From the NCBI GenBank assembly GCA_002104905.1, contig MCFE01000793.1:1-35965 (forward strand): DNA of 35,965 bases, written 5' to 3'. The position numbers were made by a program, and so were the translations under genes. The notes under the pieces were generated by a model that searched no databases, had not been told where the DNA came from, and saw only the letters and a program-made list of their open reading frames with translations. Of the stretch, positions 21,016 to 31,096 are shown in pieces. Each line of letters starts with the position of its first letter. The stretch's first letter is position 1. The stretch comes from Basidiobolus meristosporus CBS 931.73 (lineage: Eukaryota; Basidiobolomycota; Basidiobolomycetes; Basidiobolales; Basidiobolaceae).

Positions 21016-22263
21016 ATGGTCCCCATACCAAGCCTCAACTCATCTTTAGTACAACCCAGACAAAACCCATCCCCTAGCTCACAAGCGCAGTCCGGACCGG
21101 AAAAGTCAATGTCGGATCTGTTTGAATTCTTGCCAAATGATTTTAGTATGGCCCAAGTGTCTATGAAGAGCCTTCATACAGATATTTGGGCACTACTGAT
21201 TAATCTAGCAGAACTAGATACCTCAGAGAGTTGACAAAGATGGAAGAATTTGAGTAGAAAGCTGTGGCATGAGTTCTACATCAAGATGCCAGCCGATGTA
21301 TGTAAAAAGATATATAACAAGACAAGTATTGAAATCAAGAATGAGCTGAGAGTGAGGGGATTTGACAAAGAAGCCGCGTGGGAGCAATTTCGCGCGCAAT
21401 TTACACAGTACGGGCCGGATGCGTCTGTTTGTGCCTCAACTTTGGGAACCAAAGAGATTTTGAATGAGCTTTTGCCTCAAATGACTAATGTACTACGTGA
21501 TATATTAGTAGAGCTAAGTGGCTTCTGAGAGCAATATACACAGGACTCATCCAGGCAACAGCTCCAAAGTATCAGACAGAGGGTAAGTGAATACCTTGAG
21601 GAATCAGATGGTGAGCTTCAGGAGGAAGAATACAGACCGCAAGCAACATCATCCAGATCACGCCAGCACGCCTTGCTGGATTCCCTACCATCTCTGGCAA
21701 CCACAGCGCACCGGCGCACGTCAGTCCAGAGTACGTCAACACCCTTTACTGGAACGCCCCGCCTTGAGTCAATGCGCGTTGGGTCAACGCGTGTGCTTCA
21801 GAGCAAAACTACAAGAACTCGCCAAACTGCTCATTTAGACACAAGTCCATTGGAGCGGACCAAGTTGCGTCAACTTGCAGCATCACATCAAACTCAGCCA
21901 AGGGCCATCTCAACACGTCAAGGCGCGCCTGCACGTGCCGTTTTGCCTGACCATCAGCAAGTTACTTCTGGTGAACTGACTGATGATGACCAACATGAAG
22001 TGCCTCAACCACCGGAGCCCTTGGCAAGTAAAAGAACGCGTCAGCGCGTGGCACTACAGGCCGGTTCAGTTGGTTCAGTTGGAGCAATTCAGCGCGGCCA
22101 AGCTGTAGCATTGCACTCATCAACTAGGAGGCAAAATACTGACTACAAATACACAAGTAGCCAAGATGATAGTCAGCCAGGAAGTAGTATAGGTGTGCAA
22201 AGTGAGTCACTACCAAATGCTTCAGTAGTAATCCCTGTGAGAAAAAAACCCAGGAGAAGATGA
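21016..22263 (+). pseudogene. Harbinger second ORF, putative DNA-binding/accessory protein (H2 copy, two stops)
   Basis: One frame of 415 codons with TGA at 21232-21234 and TGA at 21526-21528; both pieces and the C-terminal 196-aa part are in the same frame. N-terminal part: short Ser/Pro stretch, DLFEFLPNDFSMAQ, then a Trp-rich helical region (RWKNLSRKLWHEFY); middle QRVSEYLEESDGELQEEE; C-terminal Arg/Thr/Gln-rich region ending RKKPRRR (candidate nuclear signal). The first stop sits where H1 has CAA; a CGA ancestor mutated on opposite strands would explain both. The second is a stop in both copies. Role as DNA-binding partner is inferred from the two-gene Harbinger layout. TATA-like GTATAAGTA lies about 15 bp upstream. 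Confidence 0.65.
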
Positions 22264-22992
22264 TGCGATCGCTTTGAATTGCTCACATTTGTAATGATCC
22301 CAACACCCCTTTTTTTTGTGATCAGAATCAAGCCATTGCAAATCAGTGATCATCAAATTTTTGATATAAGTAATATCAAGGTCGTCTCACATTTGAGACA
22401 GAACCCCTATAAATAAACACCCTGCATATATATACGTTATCTGTAATACCAGTGCAGCTATTGGATCTGTTTTGCACCTACACAATTGCTTGCGTGCTGG
22501 CTATGACACCTTGTCCAATCACTAGGATCAGGGATTTACTTGCTCAATGAGCAAAATGGGATATTTGATGGCAAATCAGGTAGCTTTTTTAGTAGTCAAT
22601 GAGCCAATTGGGGGCTGCCAGCTTCAGGATACTTTTGGACCAATTAACCACTGAGATACCATCCAATTGGAGTGAGGGTAACCAAAATGGTAAGTATTAG
22701 TGTAGTTTATAGTGTGATACACATTTATTTCCATTTGCATTAAAGAAACATATCCAAATACCGGATTTTACCTGCCATAATAGCAGTATCCAATTGCGCA
22801 CATGATGCAAACATTACGAGTTGGCGCAATCATTTGTTCCAACCTCATTGTGTCAGATTGTGCCATAGTGTGCAAGATTGTCCCGCATAGTGCAAAATTG
22901 TCCAAGAACAATCCTTCCTTCTGGTAGCTATAATATTGCACCCAATTGTTCTTTACAACCGCGGATTGCGCCGCACGCCCTGGCATGGTATG
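22264..22992. other. Non-coding right arm of H2
   Basis: Colinear with 4791-5519 in H1; no convincing gene. GCGATCGC just after the stop and several CGs are conserved only here. Subterminal TTGTGCC-like words occur in 22790-22980. Confidence 0.6.
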
Positions 22993-23005
22993 ATGGAACA
23001 AGTCT
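22993..23005 (-). repeat. Right terminal inverted repeat of H2
   Basis: ATGGAACAAGTCT, followed by the AAT duplication and then the rest of the copia C LTR. Confidence 0.85.
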
Positions 23006-23008
23006 AAT

Positions 23009-23056
23009 CTACTTGTTCTCCCAATCACTTCCAATCTCTCCAATACTCTTACAACA
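23009..23056 (+). repeat. 5' LTR of copia C, right part
   Basis: Last 48 bases of the LTR (CTACTTG ... ACAACA), resuming exactly where 19588 stopped and followed by the primer-binding site GGTTATGAGCCCC at 23057-23069. Confidence 0.92.
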
Positions 23057-23060
23057 GGTT

Positions 23061-26000
23061 ATGAGCCCCAAGCTGTCACTCTCTGCAATGTCTACTACTG
23101 CTATTACTGAAGTTTTTCCCTCTGCTGAAAAGTTGGATGGATCTAACTACCAAGTGTGGAAGGTAAAGAGGAAGATGCTGCTTCAACAAAGAGGTCTTTG
23201 GGATATTGTCATGGGAGGGAAATGCCCTCCTAAAAACATGGGAGAGGAAGCCTTAAAGTATCAGAAGAAAGTACCAAGTGCCCTTAACTGCATTTGCCTT
23301 AATGTCAAGGACAAATTGCTAATTCAATGCTCAAGAGCAAAAGTGGCAAGGAATGCCTGGAAAGCATTAGAAGACACCTACCAGCCATGTTCAGCTGCCA
23401 AGACAATGTATCTAAGACAAAAATTCTTTACTACAAAGATGCAGACAGGAGAAGAAATGAAAAATCCAATTAACAGAATTATACTGCTAGTGGATGAGAT
23501 GGAATCTGTGGGTGAACTAACTACTGATGAGGATGTGATAGTTACCATCATGAATAGCCTGACAGAGAAGTTCCAGGGCCTTGTATCAGCCCTAGAGTAC
23601 AGAACTGAATATTTGACCTTAAATAATATCTATGGAAGGCTCCTGGCTGAAGAATTAAGAGAATCAAGTGCCAATAAGAAGGAAGAAGAAAATGCTTTAA
23701 TAAGCAATGATAACTAACAAAGGAGGTACCCAAGACCCTACAAAGGCAATAGCAACCTGTTTTGCAACTACTGCAAAAGGAAAGGACACACATCAGACTA
23801 GTATCTCAAAAAGAAAGATAATCAGCAAAAGAAGCCTGAATATGGGAATGCTGCAACAACTGAAGATAGACTATTCATATCTGCACTAAATATGACCACA
23901 AACAGGGATCCTCAGTTGTGATACATTGACTCTGGAGCATCTCAACACTTTACACACCAAAAAGAACTTTTTACCCAATATCGAGATATTCCAATTAAGA
24001 AGGTTTTCATGGGTGACAATAGAACACTTGATGCAGTGGGAGAAGGAAATATCCAAGTAAACCTTAGAAGCAGTGAAGGAAGCCATGCACTGATCTTGAA
24101 AGAAGTACTCTATGTACCAGAAATTGCCAAGAACCTACTCTCTGTAAGCAAGGCCACAGCAGAAGGACTCAGTCTCAGTGTTGACAATTCTGGATGCAGG
24201 ATCACTGATCAAAATGGTGCCCATATTGCTTCAGGCATCAGAGATCAGAATCTATACAAGTTGACTTATATTCCATCATATTTGGAAGCCAATATAAGTA
24301 ACTTAAATGAAGAAACACCAATACTTTGGCACGGGAGATTTGGACACATCAATTTTGATTATTTGCACAAAATGATCAAAGATCAGCTAATTTCTGGAGT
24401 GAGAATTGATTCTCCAGCTAATTTGGAGTACTGTGAAGTCTGCATATATGAGAAACATGCAAGACAATTGTTCAAGAGCTCTGGGTTAATCAAAACCAAG
24501 ATAAAATTAGATCTAATTCACTCAGATCTGTGTGGACCTATGCAAAATTTATCCTTAGGCAGGATGAAGTATTTAATCACTTTTATTGATAATTATACAA
24601 GATACACATGGGTCTACTGCATGGAGAGAAAGGAAGAAGCTCTGTCTAAGCTCAGGGAGTTTATAGCCATGGTGGAGAGAGAGACTGGTGAAAAAATCAA
24701 GAAATTACGCACTGACAATGGTGGAGAATATACCTCAAAACTCTTCATCCACTTCTGCTAAATTCATGGGATAAAGCAAGGGATTACTGTACCATACTCC
24801 CCACAAAAAAATGGAGTAGCAGAACAAGCTAACAGATCAATAACTGATATGGCAAGATCTATGATCCATGATCAAAAATTATCCTATGATATTTGGGTGG
24901 AATGAGTTGCCACTGCTGTATACCTTAAAAACAGGAGTTGTAACAGAATACTTTGTGATTCCACTATATTTGAAGCAGGGTATGGATGCAGACCAAGTGC
25001 AGAGCATCTAAGAATATTTGGGTGTACAGCATATGCCCAAAAAACTGCCCAGAAATCAGTCAAAATTTTAGCCAAAACGTGTAAAATGCATATTTTTGGG
25101 CTACTGTAATGAGAGTAAAGCATACAGACTCTACAATACCAAAGTAAAGATGCTTATCAAGTCCAGGGATGTGTTGTTTGATGCAAATTCAAGATTTTCA
25201 CAAAAAATGACATCAGTTGATGACAAAAACCTGATCTCAAATCCACCAATTGTCAGGATTGATTCAGAGCAAAACAATGAAAATTTTTTCACTCCAGAGG
25301 ACTCTACAGCCATGAATCAGCCAGAATCAGTGCCCAGGAATATCACAGAGGTGATCATTCCAGTATCAAATGCTCAGAGGTCCAATCAGACAAGAAATAG
25401 CCCAAATTACCCTATCAATGAGGGTACAAACTTAGCCTATGCCTATTCAGTCCATATTGAGGAGCCCCAGACTGTAAAAGAGGCCCTAAATAGCCCTCAG
25501 ACAAAGTTTTGGAGATCTGCAATGACTGAGGAAAATCAGACATGGGACTTAGTCAATTTACCAATCAGCCAAAAATCAATTGGATACAGATAGGTCTTCA
25601 AGACAAAATACAAGGCTGATGGTACAATTGAAAGATACAAAGCAAGACTTATGGCCAAAGAATACTCTCAAACAAAAGGACTTGACTATATTGAGACCTT
25701 TGGACCAGTAGCAAAGTTGAATCCCATCAGATTAATTTTGGCTATTGCAGCCAAATATAAGCTTTTTATTCATCAAATGGATGTAAAAACTGCATTTTTG
25801 AATGGAGAACTTGATGAGGATGTGTATATGGACCAGCCTGATGGGTTTGTTGACCAAGATAACCCCTATTTGGTCTGCAGGCTTAAAAGTCACTAGATGG
25901 TCTCAAATAATCACCAAGTGCCTGGAATTGCAAGATAGATTCTTATTTGGAATCTTTGAGTCTCAAAAGGAGTAATGCTGACTGTAGCATACACTATAAA

Positions 26001-27014
26001 CCAGATAGAGCAAATCCAGCTCTATTGGCTCTATATGTGGATGATCTTATCATAGCCACCAATAACCTAGAAACATTGGAAGAGACTAAATCCAGCCTAT
26101 CTAAGGAGTTCACAATGTCTGATCTAGGAGAACTCAGTTACTACTTAGGGATTAAGTTCTCCATAGACAGAAGTACCCAGACTATTACCCTAAGCCAGTC
26201 CAAGTATATTCAAGATTTACTAAAGAAGTACCAAAAGGAAGACTGTAAACTGGCAGCTATCCCAATGGAGACAAACCTTAACTTGGCCAAATCTCAACTA
26301 AATCAAGAGAGCTTGGTGCCACCTGAAAGCCCTGACTTTCCTTATCCATCTATGGTTGGCAGTCTGATGTATATCATGCTTGGAACATGTCCAGATATCT
26401 CATATTCAGTGGGAGTTGTTGGTCAACATAATCAGAAATATGGATCTGATCATATTGTAGCAGTTAAGCAGACTTTGAGATACTTAAGAGGAACTGCTGC
26501 TATCTGCCTAAGATGCACTTATAAGGATTCAGAACAGGATCTTGTGGGATACTCTGATGCTGACTGGGGACAAAATTTGGAAGACAGAAGATCCACCACA
26601 GGATACACCTTTCTTTACTGTAAAGGAGCAATTTCATGGAATTCAAGAAAGCAACCAACTGTAGCACTTTCTACCACAGAGGCAGAGTATATGGCAGCCT
26701 GTGAAGCTACAAAAGAAGCAATGTGGTTAAGAAAGCTTTTTACAGATTTAGGCCTATGTCAAAAAACGTCTATTACCTTATTTCAAGATAATTAAGGATG
26801 TATACAATTAGGTAGAAATCCAACTTTTCATGCTAGAACCAAGCACATAGATATTGGACATCATTTCATACCTAAAGCTATAGAGAATAACTTAGTTAGC
26901 TTAGTTTACTGTCCTACAGATGAAATGATTGCAGACATATTTACCAAACCATTAGCTGGAGACAAATTTGAATATTTTAGGTCAAAATTAGGACTAGTCA
27001 GTATGAACATTTAG
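23061..27014 (+). pseudogene. Copia C gag-pol, heavily interrupted
   Basis: Starts at the ATG inside the primer-binding site. Gag is open to TAA 23715-23717 (CAA in A). Further stops: TAG in the zinc knuckle near 23800 (CGG in A), TGA near 23920 just before DSGAS (TGG in A), TAA 24759-24761, TGA near 24905, TAG 25591-25593 (TGG in A), TAA 26793-26795 (CAA in A). Frames also shift around 25040-25095 and 25890. Integrase motifs (SDLCGP; TDNGGEY), RT (TAFLNGELDEDVYM; YVDD within 25947-26795) and RNase H (GYSDADWG; TEAEYMAACE) remain readable, and the last part ends at TAG 27012-27014. Dead copy. Confidence 0.9.
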
Positions 27015-27016
27015 CT

Positions 27017-27025
27017 GAGTGGGAG
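27017..27025 (+). promoter_or_regulatory. Polypurine tract of copia C
   Basis: GAGTGGGAG abutting the 3' LTR, identical to that of A. Confidence 0.78.
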
Positions 27026-27373
27026 TGTTGTAAAAATTTGTAATTCCACCTAAATATTCACCTTACTTGGTCACTTAAATCATTACCCTCAAATTCTAGA
27101 GAATACTGACCAAATTCCTTGTCACAATTCACTTAGAATATTTTCACCAAAATACCAGGTACCCAGAACATGAAAATTCTCAAAGTTGTCCAAACAACCC
27201 CCAACTTTGCACACATGCTCTTGCAACCTTCCTTAATCTACTCTACTTGTTGGTAATGCCAAGACCAGATAAAAGTATAATTACTACTTTTACATTCAAT
27301 TGTCATTAAGTGAAAACCACATAATCTACTTGTTCTCCCAATCACTTGCAATATCTCCAAGACTCTTACAACA
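27026..27373 (+). repeat. 3' LTR of copia C
   Basis: 348 bp, TGTTG to CAACA, followed by target duplication GGTAC; about 41 differences from the reassembled 5' LTR. Confidence 0.93.
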
Positions 27374-27834
27374 GGTACACCAACAGATTCCATCTCATCC
27401 ACCAGCAGGGTAATTTTGTTAATTAGAGCTTGAATTTCTTCTCCTGGTGGCATCTTTGTGGTAAAGAATTTTTGTTGCAGGTACATTTTCTTAGCAGCTG
27501 AACAAGACTGATAGATGTCTTCTAATACCTTCCAGGCATTCTTTGCCATTTTTGCTCTTGAGCATTGTATTAGCAATTTGTCTTTAACATTGAGGCAAAT
27601 GCAGTTAAAGACACTTTGTTCTTTCTTCTGGTATGTTAGGGCTTCCTCTCCCATGCTTTTAGGAGGGCATTCTTCTCCCATGACAATATCCCAAAGGCCT
27701 CTTTCTTGTAGCCACATCTTCATCCGCACCTTTCATACTTGGTAGTTAGGTTCATCCAACTTTTCAGCAAAGGGAATATCCCAGTAATAGCAGTAGTAAA
27801 CTTTGCAGAGAGTGACAGCTTGGGGCTCATAACC
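27374..27834 (-). pseudogene. Gag N-terminal remnant of copia D
   Basis: Minus-strand gag from the primer-binding site complement (27822-27834) to the C insertion point. Readable motifs include GLWDIVMGEECPP, FNCICLNVKDKLLIQCSRAK and LLVDEMESVGVP, the last of which continues in 19259-19287. A small deletion near 27770-27780 breaks the frame after the start. Confidence 0.85.
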
Positions 27835-28183
27835 TGCTGTAAGAGTCTTCAAGATATTGGAAGTGATTGGGAGAACAAGTAGATTATATGATTTTTACTT
27901 AATGATTTATTGAATGTAAAAGCAGTATTTATACTTTTACATGGTCTTGGCATAATAAGCACATAGAATAGTCTTAGAAAGGTCTCAATAACATGTGTGC
28001 AAAGTTTGGGGCTGTTTAATCAACTTATCTAATTTTCATACTCTGGGTACCTCGTATATTGGTGAAAGTATTCTAAGTAATTCCCAACAAGGATATTGAT
28101 CAGTATTCTCTGAGATTTGAAGGTAATGATATAAGTGACTAAGCTAGGTGAATATTGAGGTGGAATTACAAGCTTTTACAACA
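27835..28183 (-). repeat. 5' LTR of copia D
   Basis: 349 bp in minus orientation, diverged from A; plus-strand start TGCTG instead of TGTTG, end CAACA. TATA block TATTTATACTTTTAC still visible. Confidence 0.88.
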
Positions 28184-29291
28184 CATTTGATTTACTCCAG
28201 CCATCAGCAAGATAGCCAGCTTTTCTGGGCACAATGGATGGTATTATTATCAAATGTGCAAGATCTAGAGGATTTACTCTATAACTTACACACATTAGCA
28301 TTATCCAAACACCAACACTGCAAACATCATCTTCTTCCAGAGAGAATGTACAGAAGTCAGCATGCAATTGCAGCAAAGCTCATAAGCTATAAGCCATTGG
28401 CCAGAATACTGAAATTACGAGGTATCTACTACCCAAAGTACTTCTCACAAGCTCCAAACAATATTCATACACATATGCAACTATATAAATGCAAGGACTG
28501 GATATGGTAGCTATGTATTTATTCAAGTGGCCTTCTAATGCCAATGTAGTACCTATGGTGGAAGATCAGCAAATGACCTTTATAACATTACTACCACTGG
28601 TACCAACAGGAATAATGTCAGCTCATACCAAAGCATTAATGAGGCAATTAGGTGCAGTGGCTGATAGGATAGATGCAATAGCCCAGAGAAATCAGGAAAT
28701 AGTCCAGAGACAGGATAAGTGGATAATATGTGTAGGGCAAGCAATATCACAGGTAGAGAAAGCTATATATAGGCTGCAAAGAAGGAACTTAAGAAACTCA
28801 ATATCACAGCCAAGAATTGAGCCATTTCCTGATGTAACAGTAGAGGAATGCCATACAGTCTTAGAAGCACAACTATAGTGCCCCAAGATAAAGCCCACAG
28901 AAAAACCTATCACTGCATAGGAGTGAGAAGCTGCAGTGTTTATACCAAAGCCTAAAATCAAAAGACACTGAAGATCTGTGAAGCTGTTGAGTGCAATGAC
29001 AAAGAGTGGGCTAATATTCAAAAGGCTGCAAGAAGTATAGCACACCAACACCTTAAGGCAAACATACCATGGGACCCCCAAGAACTCAAGACCAAGCAGA
29101 ATGTGCCTGACTTGTTCCAAGCAGAATGAGCTTGGCCTGTTCCATGTGCATTATCCTCAACTCAATTGAGCAAACAGATCTTGGGCCAGCCTTGGTGTGC
29201 AAGGAGAGTATCTCAAGAATAGCAGAAACTATCAAAGGCAGAAGAACAAGGGCTCCTTGGCTAAAAACCAGCAGCTTCCTCAAGTGCTTAT

Positions 29292-29372
29292 CACAAGGAG
29301 GGCTGAAAGCTCTATGCAGGTAGCAAAGAAACATCAGGTAGCCAGATGAGTTCTATTAAGGGACAAGCATGC
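29292..29372 (+). repeat. Imperfect direct repeat, copy 1 (element E)
   Basis: Begins CACAAGGAGGGCTGAAAGCT and ends GGGACAAGCATGC; pairs with 29499-29580 about 200 bp downstream. Confidence 0.6.
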
Positions 29373-29498
29373 AGAAACAGATGCATCAGTGCAGTATTTA
29401 TCAAGGAGAAAGCATAGTTTAATACAAGAAGCACTGAATCATGGTAGCAGTAAAGGACCTGAAGGTGGTAAAGACCCACCACTTTCTCAGGAGTCTTT

Positions 29499-29580
29499 CA
29501 CAAGCAGGGCCAGAAGCTCAAAACAAGCAGCAAAGAAATATCAGGTTGCCAGGAGAGAGCCAGCAAGGGACAAGCAGGCT
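29499..29580 (+). repeat. Imperfect direct repeat, copy 2 (element E)
   Basis: Begins CACAAGCAGGGCCAGAAGCT and ends GGGACAAGCAGGCT, with the shared core GCAAAGAAATATCAGGT. Confidence 0.6.
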
Positions 29581-29610
29581 AGCTGATATGAATAATGGGT
29601 TGAGTGGGAG

Positions 29611-29965
29611 TGTTGTAGAAATTTGTAACTTGCACCAAGCTTTATAGTTGCACCTAAGTATTCACCCAACATTGTCATTTGAATCATTACCTACATATTT
29701 TAGAGAATTCTGAGCAAATACCTTCTTGAAACTTACATAGAATATTTACCCCAATACATATGGTGCCCATAATATAAGATTTCTCATACTTGGCCTAACT
29801 ACCTCAAGTTTATGAGGGCTTTCTAAATATATTCTACATGTTTAGTTTGCTAAGGCCATGTAAAAATATAAATACTACTTTAGCATTCAGTAAGTCATTA
29901 ATTGATACCCACATAATCTACTTGCTCTCCCAATCACTTCCAATATCTCCAAAACTATTACAACA
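29611..29965 (+). repeat. Diverged copia-family LTR (3' LTR of E)
   Basis: 355 bp, TGTTG to CAACA, preceded by polypurine tract GAGTGGGAG (29602-29610). Colinear with the A LTR but strongly diverged and with a short insertion near its start; ends CACATAATCTACTTG...CCAATATCTCC as in A. The TATA region reads AAATATAAATAC and the inverted-repeat arms are partly lost. Confidence 0.82.
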
Positions 29966-30565
29966 CAATGTGGGTGAGAATTGAATAACTACAACATAAG
30001 CCTTCAGCTAAGTAAAGCACAGTCAATGTAGCTCACACCAACTCAACTCTGGACCTTAATTACCCCTATCAATCAATGTCCCTATGAAAAATCTCAAACT
30101 TGGATTTCATCTAATTTTCAGCTGGTATTCAGCTGGTGATTTTGGTTCAAAATTTCAAATGCAATTTCTGGTGGAAGTAATGGGCAGCTAATTACCAAAT
30201 TTGGCATGGATGCTAGTTGGCCTAGCCTCCTCCTGGAGAATTTGTTTGCTTGCCTGCCCATCAGCTAACAACAGAGATATTGGGAGTGGTCAATTTTGAG
30301 AAACTTGGGAATCAGCTGATATTATGATGGTATTTTGCTAGCCTTTTCTTAATTTTTTTTCTTAGGGTGTGTGATTGCGTAGTGTTAGTCAATCAATAAA
30401 AATACTGGATTAAATATGATTGATGCTGCAAAGCAAATATCTCAATTCTCACAATATACCATAATGATGATACAAGCGTACACTAGAGTACATGGTAGGT
30501 AAAGCTTGTGAGAGTTACTCAAAGACTTATGCATTGGATTTGAATTGTAAATATGTAATTTTGAA
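29966..30565. other. AT-rich stretch without recognised genes
   Basis: No coding frame, repeat or RNA gene could be supported. The right end leads into the copia RNase H remnant. Confidence 0.5.
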
Positions 30566-30804
30566 GATAATCAAGGTAATATTTCATTTGCTAGAGCGTT
30601 TACTACTCATGCCAGAACCAAGCATATAGATATCTAACGTCACTTTGTTGGAGAAGCAGTTGAGAATTAGCTGATAGACTCAGTGTATTATCCACCTCAC
30701 AAAATGATAGCAGATATCTTGGCCAGGCCATTAAATAGGATTCAATTTGAGAGACTCAAAGAGATAGAGAGATTTAGATATTACTTGGTAGAGGGAGAGT
30801 GCTG
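30566..30804 (+). pseudogene. RNase H C-terminal remnant of a second copia lineage
   Basis: Reads DNQGNISFARAF, THARTKHIDI, RHFVGEAVEN and KMIADILARPLN in one frame with two in-frame stops, the conserved end of copia RNase H. Sequence is clearly not the A family. A purine tract GAGGGAGAG (30791-30799) and TGCTGAAATAC at 30800 would be the start of its 3' LTR. Confidence 0.8.
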
Positions 30805-31040
30805 AAATACTGATTGAGTATCTTCAAGTATGAACGTTGAATCATTGTATAAGACCACGACCGTATAAATTCTATGGGATCGGGATTGCACCTGCAGCAG
30901 CACATGTACCCCACCCAAGCTTCCTGCCTAAGTCCCACCCGATATGAGCCAATTTGGGGAATAATTAAGCTGTACGATGCAGTAATCAAAAGTTCCGTTG
31001 AATTCAGCACGACGAGTTAACAGTGCATCTGGGTGTCACT
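30800..31040. other. Probable LTR start and upstream region of the C6 gene at 31097
   Basis: Begins with TG directly after a polypurine tract and contains GTATAAATT near 30863, but no LTR end was found. Otherwise empty. Confidence 0.35.
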
Positions 31041-31045
31041 TCGAC

Positions 31046-31056
31046 TATATATATAT
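31046..31056 (+). promoter_or_regulatory. TATA box of the C6 gene at 31097
   Basis: TATATATATAT lies 41-51 bp upstream of the ATG at 31097, which argues against the upstream in-frame ATG at 30998 as translation start. Confidence 0.6.
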
Positions 31057-31096
31057 TTGTGGGGAACGTTTAGAGAAGTTCATCATCTCCGACGAA

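Larger units (their letters stand above)
19589..23005. mobile_element. Harbinger-like DNA transposon copy H2 nested in copia LTR
   Basis: Ends AGACTTGTTCC / GGAACAAGTCT with 3-bp duplication AAT (19586-19588, 23006-23008). Removing it with one AAT restores CACATAATCTACTTG, the uninterrupted LTR sequence seen in A. It holds an open minus-strand transposase and a divergent plus-strand second frame with two stops. 3417 bp against 3405 for H1. It retains many CpGs that are TpG/CpA in H1. Confidence 0.92.
19288..27373 (+). mobile_element. Copia element C inserted in gag of D, carrying H2 in its 5' LTR
   Basis: Flanked by GGTAC (19283-19287 and 27374-27378). The 5' LTR is in two pieces (19288-19588 and 23009-23056, summing to 349 bp) separated by H2; the 3' LTR is 27026-27373. 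The LTRs differ at about 41 positions (about 12%), so this copy is older than A and B. Gag-pol is a pseudogene. Confidence 0.94.
12598..28183 (-). mobile_element. Copia element D, oldest layer of the nest, split by B and C
   Basis: Minus-strand relative of A. Surviving parts are 12598-14579 (RT start back to mid-gag), 19259-19287 (29 bp of gag), 27374-27834 (gag start) and the LTR at 27835-28183. The pieces join in order when B and C are removed at their duplications ACTAT and GGTAC. The RT-RNase H part and the other LTR are missing; homology stops near 12598. A possible flanking duplicate after 28183 (CATTT) cannot be tested because the partner end is gone. Confidence 0.85.
28184..29610 (+). 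mobile_element. Internal region of a probable non-autonomous copia-related element (E)
   Basis: Precedes a polypurine tract and LTR of the copia A type but shows none of the gag-pol motifs. Two plus-strand open stretches (28148-28510; 28489-28878) have unknown products; the second has a possible coiled-coil (ALMRQLGAVADRIDAIAQRN) that would suit a Gag-like protein. The remainder is interrupted by stops. The 5' LTR is not seen; D may have inserted into or next to it. Confidence 0.45.

Noticed and set aside
30998-31096. 33-residue N-terminal extension of the first C6 gene
   Set aside because: It lies across the TATA box, and the inner ATG begins a typical signal peptide.
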